This document shows positions 1 to 6,027 of a stretch of 10,068 nucleotides of DNA, in pieces (within the stretch, counting starts at the first letter, position 1; the number at the start of each line of letters is the position of its first letter). The notes beneath the pieces are model-generated. The model saw only the letters and a list, made by a program, of their open reading frames with translations, was not told where the DNA came from and searched no databases. Both the position numbers and the translations under genes were made by a program. The stretch lies in the NCBI GenBank assembly GCA_002455955.1, contig DKLZ01000005.1, positions 1-10,068 on the forward strand, read 5' to 3'. This DNA is from Dehalococcoidia bacterium UBA6627. GTDB taxonomy: Bacteria > Chloroflexota > Dehalococcoidia > UBA2979.

Positions 1-113
1 CAAAAAGAGTTGTGTGTATAACAGGGTTCGTGAATCTTTATTGCCGCGATAGATTTGTCCATTATTGCATTTCTGTTCGGCCGGTCCGTATCTCCCTCGC
101 CACAAGTCTGGTG

Positions 114-123
114 ACGTTAACGT
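114..123. promoter_or_regulatory. Perfect 10-bp palindrome upstream of the enolase-family gene
   Basis: The sequence ACGTTAACGT is its own reverse complement and ends 15 bases before the ATG at 139. Its position suits an operator for a dimeric repressor, but no known regulator motif is recognised. The same half-site (ACGTT/AACGT) recurs in the inverted repeat at 9996-10009. The rest of 1-138 shows no convincing promoter: TATAAC at 17-22 is a possible -10 but lacks a good -35. Function is inferred from position only. Confidence 0.3.
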
Positions 124-138
124 TCGGAAGGTGTTCCC

Positions 139-1251
139 ATGAAAATCACTGATCTCACAGTTAAGCTCTTTGCATGGGATGGCATTCCTGAGACGACATA
201 TGGTCATCTTGCTCCAAGTTTTGAAGGCTCTAGTCAGCTCGGTCTCGTTACGATCCAGACCGACGAAGGCATTGAAGGAAATGCATTTCTTGGCAGTTCA
301 ATGTTCAGTGCCGAACTTGATGCACTATCGATTGTTCGTCACCTTAAACCTGCAATTATCGGTGAGGATCCACTTGCTAGAGAGCTGATGTACCAGCGGC
401 TTGTTAATCGCCACCGTCAGACAACCTTACGAGCGATTGGTGCTATCGATGTTGCTCTTTGGGATCTTGCGGGAAAGATAGCTGGGTTACCGATTCACCA
501 ACTTATTGGTTCGTACCGCGACCACGTCCCGGCTTATGCGAGTTCTCAGGTACTTGATAGCCCTGATGACTATGCCGAACAAGCTCAACAATACAAAGAA
601 GATGGCTGGGCTGCTTATAAGATCCATCCACCTACTAAGAGTGCTGAAGGTGATATAGCTGTTTGTCGTGCTGTTCGTGCAGCGGTAGGTGACGACTACC
701 GCATCATGCTGGATTCCACTTGGGCATATGATTTTCCGGATGCTCTGCGTGTAGGAAAAGTTGTCGAAGAACTGAACTTCTATTGGTATGAGGATCCACT
801 TGCCGAAGATGACATGACTAACTATGTCAAGTTGCGCCAATTACTGAGCATCCCGCTGATGGCTACTGAGTATTCTTCAGGTGGATTTCACGCTTATGCA
901 CCGTGGCTGATTTCACAGGCTACCGACTACCTCAGGGGGGATGTTGCAGTGAAAGGTGGAATTACTTCGATTCTTAAGGGTGCTCATCTAGCCGAGGCTT
1001 TCCATATGAATTTCGAAGTCCATCATGGAGGTAACTCTCTAAACAACGTCGCTAATCTTCATGTTTTGATGGCGATTAAGAATTGTGAATATTTCGAGGT
1101 GCTATTGCCTTCAGGAGCACAGAAGTATGGGCTTATCGAGGACATTGCTCCAGATGAGCAAGGGTTTGTTTATGCTTTCGACGAACCAGGGCTTGGTGCT
1201 CAAATCGATTATGACTTAATCGAACGCAAGCAAACGGCTGTACTTAGATAG
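139..1251 (+). CDS. Mandelate racemase / muconate lactonizing enzyme family protein (enolase superfamily)
   Basis: A 370-residue enzyme of the enolase superfamily, normal full length. Family members remove a proton next to a carboxylate using an enolate held by Mg2+, and most relatives are sugar-acid dehydratases or racemases in the cytoplasm. An N-terminal capping domain (about 1-115) precedes a barrel domain. The three expected metal ligands are Asp192, Glu218 and Glu244, spaced 26 and 26 residues apart as in mandelate racemase. A His295-Asp268 pair (in VHHGGN and LRGDVAVKGG) is the expected second base. At the end of the second barrel strand the usual KxK is K161-I-H163, so the second lysine is a histidine. 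Glu317 or Glu320 (CEYFEVLLP) is the likely electrophilic acid. The start is supported by GGAAGG at 126-131. The substrate cannot be told; no sugar-acid transport or kinase gene lies beside it. It converges on the acyl-CoA dehydrogenase genes, so it is transcribed alone here. Confidence 0.88.
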   Translation: MKITDLTVKLFAWDGIPETTYGHLAPSFEGSSQLGLVTIQTDEGIEGNAFLGSSMFSAELDALSIVRHLKPAIIGEDPLARELMYQRLVNRHRQTTLRAIGAIDVALWDLAGKIAGLPIHQLIGSYRDHVPAYASSQVLDSPDDYAEQAQQYKEDGWAAYKIHPPTKSAEGDIAVCRAVRAAVGDDYRIMLDSTWAYDFPDALRVGKVVEELNFYWYEDPLAEDDMTNYVKLRQLLSIPLMATEYSSGGFHAYAPWLISQATDYLRGDVAVKGGITSILKGAHLAEAFHMNFEVHHGGNSLNNVANLHVLMAIKNCEYFEVLLPSGAQKYGLIEDIAPDEQGFVYAFDEPGLGAQIDYDLIERKQTAVLR

Positions 1252-1266
1252 CGGTTCTCGTTGAAC

Positions 1267-1285
1267 GTTCGAAATATTTCGGAAC
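1267..1285. terminator. Possible bidirectional hairpin between convergent genes
   Basis: The 59-base gap between the two convergent stop codons contains CGAAATATTTCG (1270-1281), a perfect 12-bp palindrome. Flanking GTT (1267-1269) and AAC (1283-1285) extend the stem with one bulged G. It lies 16 bases past one stop codon and 26 past the other, where a shared terminator would be expected. There is no T-tract on either strand and the stem is AT-rich, so intrinsic termination is only a weak possibility. Confidence 0.25.
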
Positions 1286-1310
1286 TATCGCACTGACGGC
1301 GATTTGTGGT

Positions 1311-2543
1311 TTACCCGCGCGGCAGACCAAGCCCTCGTGTTGCGATGATGTTGCGCTGCACTTCTGAAGTACCGGCCGCGATAGTTGATGCTACTGAGCT
1401 GACGTAGTTATGCGTGAATTGCCCGCCCATTGGAGCTCGATCGCGATCCCAGATGTTTGAGTGCATTCCGAAAACTTTCATACCGGTATTCGCCATCCTC
1501 TGACCGAGTTCCGAGGCGAATAGCTTTGAAGTTGACGCTTCATAATTCGGGATTAAACCTCGGTCCTGCATGGAAATGATTCGAAACGAGAAATTGAACA
1601 TCACTTCTGTCTCGGTGAATCGATCGGCGAGACTACCTCTTAGCACTGGCATAGATTCGATTCGTGACATCTCCGCACCCTCTCCCGTGGAGATATAATC
1701 GCGGAGCGCGTCGAGATTCCGTCGCACTGAGACAGCACCGGTGATGTTAGAACGCTCAAAGTCCAGTAGTGTCATTCCGACATACCAACCGCGGTTTTCT
1801 TCGCCTACACGATTCGCTGCCGGTATGTGAACATCTTCAAAGAACGTTTCGTTAAAACCGTGTTCCCAACCCATGTTGATCAGTGGCTGGACCGAGACGC
1901 CCGGGGTGTCTCGTTCTAGCAATAGGAACGAGATGCCGCGATGCTTTGGTGCGTCCGGGTCAGTACGTGCGAGCATGAACAGCCAGTCAGCCTGATGAGC
2001 ACCGGAGGTCCAGATTTTTTGTCCATTGACCACGTACTCATCACCATCACGAACAGCGCGTGTCTGGAGCGATGCTAAGTCTGATCCTGATCCAGGTTCG
2101 GAGTAGCCTTGAGCCCACACGACATCACCTGAGAGTATTCCAGATAGGTGTTGTTTTTTCTGCTCTTCTGTCCCATGCACGATCAACATGGGCCCAAGCA
2201 TCTGCACCCCAGATTGGCTGATACCAGGTGCTTCAGCCTCTGCCATTTCCATTCGATAGATGAATTGTTCCATCGGTGAGAGCCCAGCTCCCCCGTATTC
2301 TTCTGGCCAGTGAGGTGCTACCCAACCACGATCAGCAAGGGCAGTGACCCATGCTTTAGCAGCGCCTTCTCGTTCCGGATCTCCCGAGTTCCGGTCTTCA
2401 TCCCAGCTGGCAGCGACACGTCGGTTGCCATCGGTTGAAAGTCGGCTGTTGCCTCCCAGATATCGATCAGGAAGCTTCGTTTCAATTAGTTCACGAACTT
2501 CTGATCGAAATTCGGCCTGCTCTGGAGTGTCGTTCCAGTCCAT
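1311..2543 (-). CDS. Acyl-CoA dehydrogenase, isovaleryl-CoA dehydrogenase-like active site (paralogue 1)
   Basis: A flavoprotein of about 410 residues, the usual family length, that would introduce a trans double bond between C2 and C3 of an acyl-CoA and pass electrons to electron-transfer flavoprotein. An all-alpha N-terminal domain precedes the central beta domain, where YSEPGSGSDLAS (147-158) and NGQKIWTSGA (173-182) are FAD-binding signatures. The C-terminal helical domain ends in AGTSEVQRNIIATRGLGLPRG-type sequence. The C-terminal loop has Ala-Ala before GTSEVQR where medium-chain enzymes carry the catalytic Glu. LLDFERS instead places Glu263 in the helix used by isovaleryl- and long-chain enzymes. 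I chose ATG at 2543: the longer reading starts with TTG at 2555, and the intervening GGGAAG looks like a ribosome-binding site. It lies 155 bases downstream of its paralogue on the same strand and is probably co-transcribed. Substrate unknown; a branched, sterol-side-chain or short acyl-CoA is possible. Confidence 0.9.
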   Translation of the reverse strand: MDWNDTPEQAEFRSEVRELIETKLPDRYLGGNSRLSTDGNRRVAASWDEDRNSGDPEREGAAKAWVTALADRGWVAPHWPEEYGGAGLSPMEQFIYRMEMAEAEAPGISQSGVQMLGPMLIVHGTEEQKKQHLSGILSGDVVWAQGYSEPGSGSDLASLQTRAVRDGDEYVVNGQKIWTSGAHQADWLFMLARTDPDAPKHRGISFLLLERDTPGVSVQPLINMGWEHGFNETFFEDVHIPAANRVGEENRGWYVGMTLLDFERSNITGAVSVRRNLDALRDYISTGEGAEMSRIESMPVLRGSLADRFTETEVMFNFSFRIISMQDRGLIPNYEASTSKLFASELGQRMANTGMKVFGMHSNIWDRDRAPMGGQFTHNYVSSVASTIAAGTSEVQRNIIATRGLGLPRG

Positions 2544-2698
2544 GTTTCTTCCCAACTTAATTTGACGATATGCAACATTGAGGGAACCGTCTTGTTCGTG
2601 TGTCTACATTCTACAACGTTTGTCCTTGTTGAGAGTGAAGCGTTTCAGGGCCTGTACCCGTGTTGTACGTAGTCACTGCGAAAAGCACTCGTTTGTAC
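2544..2698. other. 155-base gap between the two acyl-CoA dehydrogenase genes
   Basis: No gene or strong hairpin is visible. On the minus strand TAGAAT (about 2612-2607) is a fair -10 match, which could give the downstream paralogue its own promoter about 60 bases ahead of its start, but no good -35 precedes it. No intrinsic terminator follows the upstream gene, so read-through is likely. Confidence 0.3.
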
Positions 2699-3913
2699 TT
2701 AGCCTCGAGGTAGTCCCAATCCACGAGTAGCAATCACGTTACGCTGGATCTCAGAGGTTCCAGCACCAATCGTTTCTGAAACCGTCGCTAGGTAATAGGT
2801 TCCCCAGCGTGCTCTTTGTGGTGTCCGCGGGTCGTTCTCGTCGTAGAGCATCCCATATTGTCCCAGCGCTTTCATCGCGGTGTTCGATGTTCTCTGGTGC
2901 AGCTCGCTAGAGAATAACTTTTGTTCTGATGCTTCAGTATTTGGGATAACTCCCCGTGCTTGCATAGTGATGATTCGATTAGAGAATTGTCGCGCCACCG
3001 TTGTTTCTATTGACCTGTCTGCTAGCTGTTGACGATAAATCGGTTCTCTCTTCAGCTTTGAACGCCCTGTTTCAGCCTCAGCTTCTAATCGTAGAAAGTC
3101 GATCAGGTCGTGCAATCGATTTGCAAATCCAACTGCTGACCCTATTGATGATCGCTCGAAGTCGAGGTGGGTTGCACCCACGTACCATCCGCGGTTGATT
3201 TCACCAACCGCAGCGGACACCGGTACGCGGACATCCTCGAAGAACACTTCATTGAACTTTGTTGCGCCGGTCATCTGGCCAAGTGGTTGCACTGAGATTC
3301 CCGGTCGGTTCATTTCGAAAAGCAGGTAGCTAATTCCCCGATGCTTAGGCGCTTCTGGATCTGTTCTTACTAGCGCAAAAATCATGTCGGCTGTTTTGGC
3401 ACCAGAAGTCCAAATTTTCTGACCGTTGATTACGAAATCATCACCGTCGCGTGTTGCGCGTGTCTGGATTGAGGCAAGGTCCGATCCTGATCCTGGTTCT
3501 GAGTAACCCTGTGCCCAATTAATTTCCCCACGCACCATAGGTGGTAGATATTTCTGTTTCTGTTCTTCTGAGCCGTGCACCAAGATTGTTGATCCGACAT
3601 CATGCACGCTCTGTATGGGAGCGTGCATTTCCGTGAAGACTTCGCGCAAGATGAATTGTTCCATCTCGGTTAATTCGGCACCTCCATATGCTTTTGGCCA
3701 TGCTGGAGCTATCCATCCACGATTGAGGATCGCGGATCGCCACGACTTGATCAGCGATTCACGTTCCTTGCCTAGTGGTCCGCGATGAAGTCCTCCCAGT
3801 GTTCCAGAATAGAATTCATCATCGGCAAGTTCGGACGGTAAGTTCTCATTTACAAACGCCTGTACTTCGGCTCGCCAAACAGCCTGTTCAGGCGTATCGC
3901 TGAAATCAACCAT
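2699..3913 (-). CDS. Acyl-CoA dehydrogenase, isovaleryl-CoA dehydrogenase-like active site (paralogue 2)
   Basis: A 404-residue acyl-CoA dehydrogenase and clear paralogue of the gene downstream: the FAD motifs YSEPGSGSDLAS (137-148) and NGQKIWTSGA (163-172) and the C-terminal IQRNVIATRGLGLPRG are almost identical. The regions around 28-56, the loop LGQMTGATKFNE and 275-295 differ, so the two probably prefer different substrates. Glu253 in HLDFERSS is the predicted catalytic base, and the C-terminal loop (GAGTSEIQR) lacks the medium-chain-type Glu, as in isovaleryl-CoA dehydrogenase. The ATG at 3913 has a strong ribosome-binding site (GGAGG at 3924-3920, six-base spacer). Upstream is a TACAAT -10 candidate. 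It is the first gene of the likely two-gene unit. Both paralogues keep the base, which argues against an obligate heteromer with one inactive subunit, as in the mycobacterial FadE pairs. Confidence 0.9.
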   Translation of the reverse strand: MVDFSDTPEQAVWRAEVQAFVNENLPSELADDEFYSGTLGGLHRGPLGKERESLIKSWRSAILNRGWIAPAWPKAYGGAELTEMEQFILREVFTEMHAPIQSVHDVGSTILVHGSEEQKQKYLPPMVRGEINWAQGYSEPGSGSDLASIQTRATRDGDDFVINGQKIWTSGAKTADMIFALVRTDPEAPKHRGISYLLFEMNRPGISVQPLGQMTGATKFNEVFFEDVRVPVSAAVGEINRGWYVGATHLDFERSSIGSAVGFANRLHDLIDFLRLEAEAETGRSKLKREPIYRQQLADRSIETTVARQFSNRIITMQARGVIPNTEASEQKLFSSELHQRTSNTAMKALGQYGMLYDENDPRTPQRARWGTYYLATVSETIGAGTSEIQRNVIATRGLGLPRG

Positions 3914-3934
3914 CAGATTCCTCCAGGCTGAAAG

Positions 3935-3954
3935 CTTAGGCTAAGTGGATTGTA
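3935..3954 (-). promoter_or_regulatory. Candidate promoter -10 and operator-like repeat of the acyl-CoA dehydrogenase pair
   Basis: On the minus strand TACAAT (3954-3949) matches five of six bases of the sigma-70 -10 element. It would start transcription near 3942, giving a leader of about 29 bases with the GGAGG site. The inverted repeat CTTAG-G-CTAAG (3935-3945) overlaps that start point, where a repressor would block initiation. The -35 region is poor. No fatty-acid regulator motif was recognised, so the operator role is inferred from position only. Confidence 0.35.
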
Positions 3955-4019
3955 GCGGAACTGATAGCTGTCTAGCGGCAGTTCTATTCTCCGGACGATT
4001 GTCATGGTGTTTACATTAA

Positions 4020-4047
4020 CAAAGGCGGCCTATAAAGGCCGCCTTTG
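4020..4047 (-). terminator. Rho-independent terminator of the HU gene
   Basis: CAAAGGCGGCC and GGCCGCCTTTG form a perfect 11-bp GC-rich stem with a six-base loop (TATAAA). It begins 33 bases past the HU stop codon. On the minus strand the stem ends in CTTTG followed by TTAATGT, a modest U-rich tail. It also insulates the acyl-CoA dehydrogenase unit from HU transcription, which supports a separate promoter for that unit. Confidence 0.8.
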
Positions 4048-4079
4048 CCTATTCGCTAGATAGCATTCGGGGAGGAAAG

Positions 4080-4373
4080 TTAGCTTGAGACCCGATCTCT
4101 CAGGCCTTTGGCTGCCTTGAATGATGCAACGGTCTTTGCTGCGATTTGAATTGTCGCTCCGGTGGCTGGGTTACGTCCTTCACGTGCATTCCGCATGCGC
4201 GTTTCAAACTTGCCGAAGCCAGCGAGTGTGACGTCACGATTTGCGTCTAGCTCAGTGGCGATAATGCCTTCTCCACTTGCCACGCTGAAAATTGCATCGA
4301 CGACCTCTAACGCCTTTGCACGGCTAATGTCAGTTTGTGCAGCGACCTTGTCAGCTAGTTCCGTCTTGTTCAT
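4080..4373 (-). CDS. hup: HU-family histone-like DNA-binding protein
   Basis: A 97-residue nucleoid protein that binds and bends double-stranded DNA as a dimer. An N-terminal helix pair (MNKTELADKVAAQ, about 1-45) forms the dimer body. Residues 52-57 (AGFGKF) lead into the beta arm, and the signature GRNPATG (about 66-72) is the conserved DNA-intercalating tip. The C-terminal segment FKAAKGLRDRV matches the HU family. Slightly longer than Escherichia coli HU-beta (90 residues). A longer reading from 4412 adds 13 residues, but GGAGGAGG at 4385-4378 directly before ATG 4373 fixes the shorter start. HU rather than IHF is favoured by the sequence around the tip and by the lack of a partner gene, though I cannot fully separate them by eye. 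It is divergent from glcD and has its own terminator, so it is a one-gene unit. Confidence 0.93.
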   Translation of the reverse strand: MNKTELADKVAAQTDISRAKALEVVDAIFSVASGEGIIATELDANRDVTLAGFGKFETRMRNAREGRNPATGATIQIAAKTVASFKAAKGLRDRVSS

Positions 4374-4390
4374 CGGTCCTCCTCCAATGA

Positions 4391-4413
4391 TTTGGGCGCG
4401 CGTTGAGCCCAAA
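4391..4413 (-). promoter_or_regulatory. Hairpin in the HU 5' leader
   Basis: TTTGGGC (4391-4397) and GCCCAAA (4407-4413) form a perfect 7-bp inverted repeat around a nine-base GC-rich loop. In the HU transcript it ends six bases before the purine-rich ribosome-binding site. It could affect ribosome access or bind HU itself, since HU prefers structured DNA and RNA. It is not followed by a U-tract, so it is not a terminator. Confidence 0.35.
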
Positions 4414-4444
4414 ATGCCCGTACCTTGGGGCTCGATTCAAGATC

Positions 4445-4473
4445 ACCGTAGCGCGCGGCAGTCGGATTGTCGA
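4445..4473 (-). promoter_or_regulatory. Candidate sigma-70 promoter of the HU gene
   Basis: On the minus strand TCGACA (4473-4468, five of six bases of the -35 consensus) is followed after exactly 17 bases by TACGGT (4450-4445, three of six). Transcription would start near 4438, giving a leader of about 65 bases that contains the hairpin at 4391-4413. The -10 is weak, so this is a moderate candidate. Confidence 0.35.
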
Positions 4474-4531
4474 TAGGGATCAGCTAAAAAGCTGCGCAAT
4501 TGTTCATTTCTTAAGTTTTATTCAAACGCGA

Positions 4532-4540
4532 TGTTACAAT
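4532..4540 (+). promoter_or_regulatory. Extended -10 promoter of glcDEF, predicted leaderless start
   Basis: TGTTACAAT is an extended -10 element (TG, one base, then TACAAT). The hexamer ends at 4540 and the glcD ATG begins at 4550, so a start point six to nine bases downstream falls at about 4547-4550. The mRNA would therefore begin at or just before the ATG. There is no ribosome-binding site in the bases before the ATG, consistent with leaderless translation. The -35 region (TTAAGT at 4511-4516) is weak, as is common when an extended -10 is present. Confidence 0.5.
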
Positions 4541-4549
4541 TCCGGCATC

Positions 4550-6001
4550 ATGGCTCGTACCCAACCATCACCACTAGTTCACGATTTACAAGCAGCGCTT
4601 GGTATCGAAGCCGTACTCTTCGAGCCGGAAGATCTGCTTCCTTATGAGTTCGATTCGTCGATCGATCGATCTGCTCCTGACGTTGTTGTCTTACCACGTA
4701 CGACTGAAGAAGTTGCGGCTGCAGCGCGTATCGCCGAAGAACACCACGTTCCTGTTGTACCTCGAGGATCAGGTACGGGCTTCGCTGGTGGGGCTGTTGC
4801 GGTCATGGGTGGATTACTTGTAGTCCTGACGAGGATGAATGCGATCAGAGAAATCGATGCAGCGAATCGCCTTGCGGTAGTCGAACCAGGTGTGATCAAT
4901 TTGGATTTGCAAGATGCATTAAGTTCTTTTGGTCTACTCTATGCGCCAGATCCATCGTCACAGCGAATTTGTACTATCGGTGGAAATGTCGGTACGAACT
5001 CTGGCGGACCGCATACACTGGCGCACGGTTCAACTGTGAACCATGTATTAGGACTTGAAGTAGTGTTACCTGGTGGGAGTGTGGTGAATCTCGGCTCTCG
5101 GCAAGTTGATGCGCCAGGCATCGATCTTCGAGGCTTGTTTGTCGGCTCCGAGGGAACGCTCGGAATCGTTACTGCCATCACCGTGCGGCTTATTCGGGAA
5201 AATGAAGCGATTCGAACGATGCTTGCTATCTTTTCTACTGTTGATGAGGCATCAAACGCGGTCTCTGAAGTGATTCGGCGTCGAGTTGTTCCGATGGCGA
5301 TGGAGATGCTTGATCAGGAGACAATTCGTGTCGTTGAGCCTCGTGTGAATGCGGGATATCCGCTTGATGCTGGTGCAGTTCTCCTAATGGAAGTTGAAGG
5401 CCTTGTCGAGGCTGTTGATCAAGATTCCGAGATCGTTATTGAGGCTTGCAAGAGTCAGGGTGCCCGGGACATTCGTATCGCGAGGACAGCCGAAGAACGC
5501 GAAGCGTTGTGGGAAGGTCGTAAGTCAGCTATTGGTGCCCTTGGCCATACAGCACCCGCGCTGTATCTCCTCGATGGAGTGGTTCCACGTTCTCGCTTGC
5601 CAGAAGTACTGCACCAAGTTCTTGGGCTAAGCAGAGAGTATGGATTCAAGTGTGCGAACATGTTTCATGCCGGAGATGGCAACTTGCATCCGACTGTCTT
5701 ATTCGATCCAGAAGAAGAAGGTGCCACCGAACGCGTGCTTCAACTCGGTGGCGAGATTATGAAACTTTGTGTTGATGCAGGTGGTTCGATCACGGGTGAG
5801 CACGGGATTGGCACGGAAAAACGTGAATATATGGATTGGATTTTTAGCGAAGCAGATCTCGAGGCAATGAGTTCGGTTCGCCTTGCTTTCGATCCGACCG
5901 GTCGGTTTAACCCTTGTAAAATTCTCCCAACTGGACATGGCTGTGCCCAAGGTCACTTCGAACCAATTAAGCGAAAACTGGGGCCAGGTATCTATGTTTG
6001 A
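4550..6001 (+). CDS. glcD: Glycolate oxidase FAD-linked subunit GlcD
   Basis: A 483-residue flavoprotein, close to the 499 of Escherichia coli GlcD. It oxidises glycolate to glyoxylate in a complex with GlcE and GlcF at the inner face of the membrane; D-lactate is a known alternative substrate. An FAD-binding PCMH domain (about 43-215) carries PRGSGTGFAGGA (71-82) and GGNVGTNSGGPHTLAHG (144-160). The C-terminal oxidase domain has HAGDGNLHP (373-381) and GEHGIGTEK (416-424), whose His373, His380, Glu417 and His418 resemble the active-site metal cluster of this family. The end TGHGCAQ matches the TLHRCAE tail of the E. coli protein. The longer reading from TTG 4403 adds 49 residues that run through the divergent promoter region with no family similarity, so ATG 4550 is preferred. 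First gene of the operon. A lone match could be D-lactate dehydrogenase, but the glcE and glcF neighbours decide. Confidence 0.94.
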   Translation: MARTQPSPLVHDLQAALGIEAVLFEPEDLLPYEFDSSIDRSAPDVVVLPRTTEEVAAAARIAEEHHVPVVPRGSGTGFAGGAVAVMGGLLVVLTRMNAIREIDAANRLAVVEPGVINLDLQDALSSFGLLYAPDPSSQRICTIGGNVGTNSGGPHTLAHGSTVNHVLGLEVVLPGGSVVNLGSRQVDAPGIDLRGLFVGSEGTLGIVTAITVRLIRENEAIRTMLAIFSTVDEASNAVSEVIRRRVVPMAMEMLDQETIRVVEPRVNAGYPLDAGAVLLMEVEGLVEAVDQDSEIVIEACKSQGARDIRIARTAEEREALWEGRKSAIGALGHTAPALYLLDGVVPRSRLPEVLHQVLGLSREYGFKCANMFHAGDGNLHPTVLFDPEEEGATERVLQLGGEIMKLCVDAGGSITGEHGIGTEKREYMDWIFSEADLEAMSSVRLAFDPTGRFNPCKILPTGHGCAQGHFEPIKRKLGPGIYV

Positions 6002-6027
6002 GTGGATGTCTGAAGGTATGTTCCAGA

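Noticed and set aside
487..840. Minus-strand 117-residue reading frame inside the enolase-family gene
   Set aside because: It is the antisense shadow of a well-supported gene, with low-complexity content and no recognisable domain.
4020..4047. Inverted repeat as an insertion-sequence end or attachment site
   Set aside because: It is a single compact stem-loop just past a stop codon with no flanking direct repeats or transposase; terminator explains it.
4374..4412. N-terminal extension of HU by 13 residues
   Set aside because: It would translate through the strong GGAGGAGG ribosome-binding site, and HU proteins start with a sequence like MNKTEL.
4481..4494. CAGCT-AAAA-AGCTG stem-loop in the HU/glcD divergent region
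   Set aside because: Only 5 bp with no T-tract; it lies upstream of both predicted transcripts and could easily be chance.
4403..4549. N-terminal extension of GlcD from TTG 4403
   Set aside because: The 49 extra residues overlap the divergent HU leader and the glcD promoter and match nothing in the GlcD family, whereas the protein from ATG 4550 aligns along its length.
4657..4672. Short TCGA tandem repeat inside glcD
   Set aside because: It encodes ordinary residues (SSIDRS) within the conserved reading frame and is too short to be a meaningful repeat.
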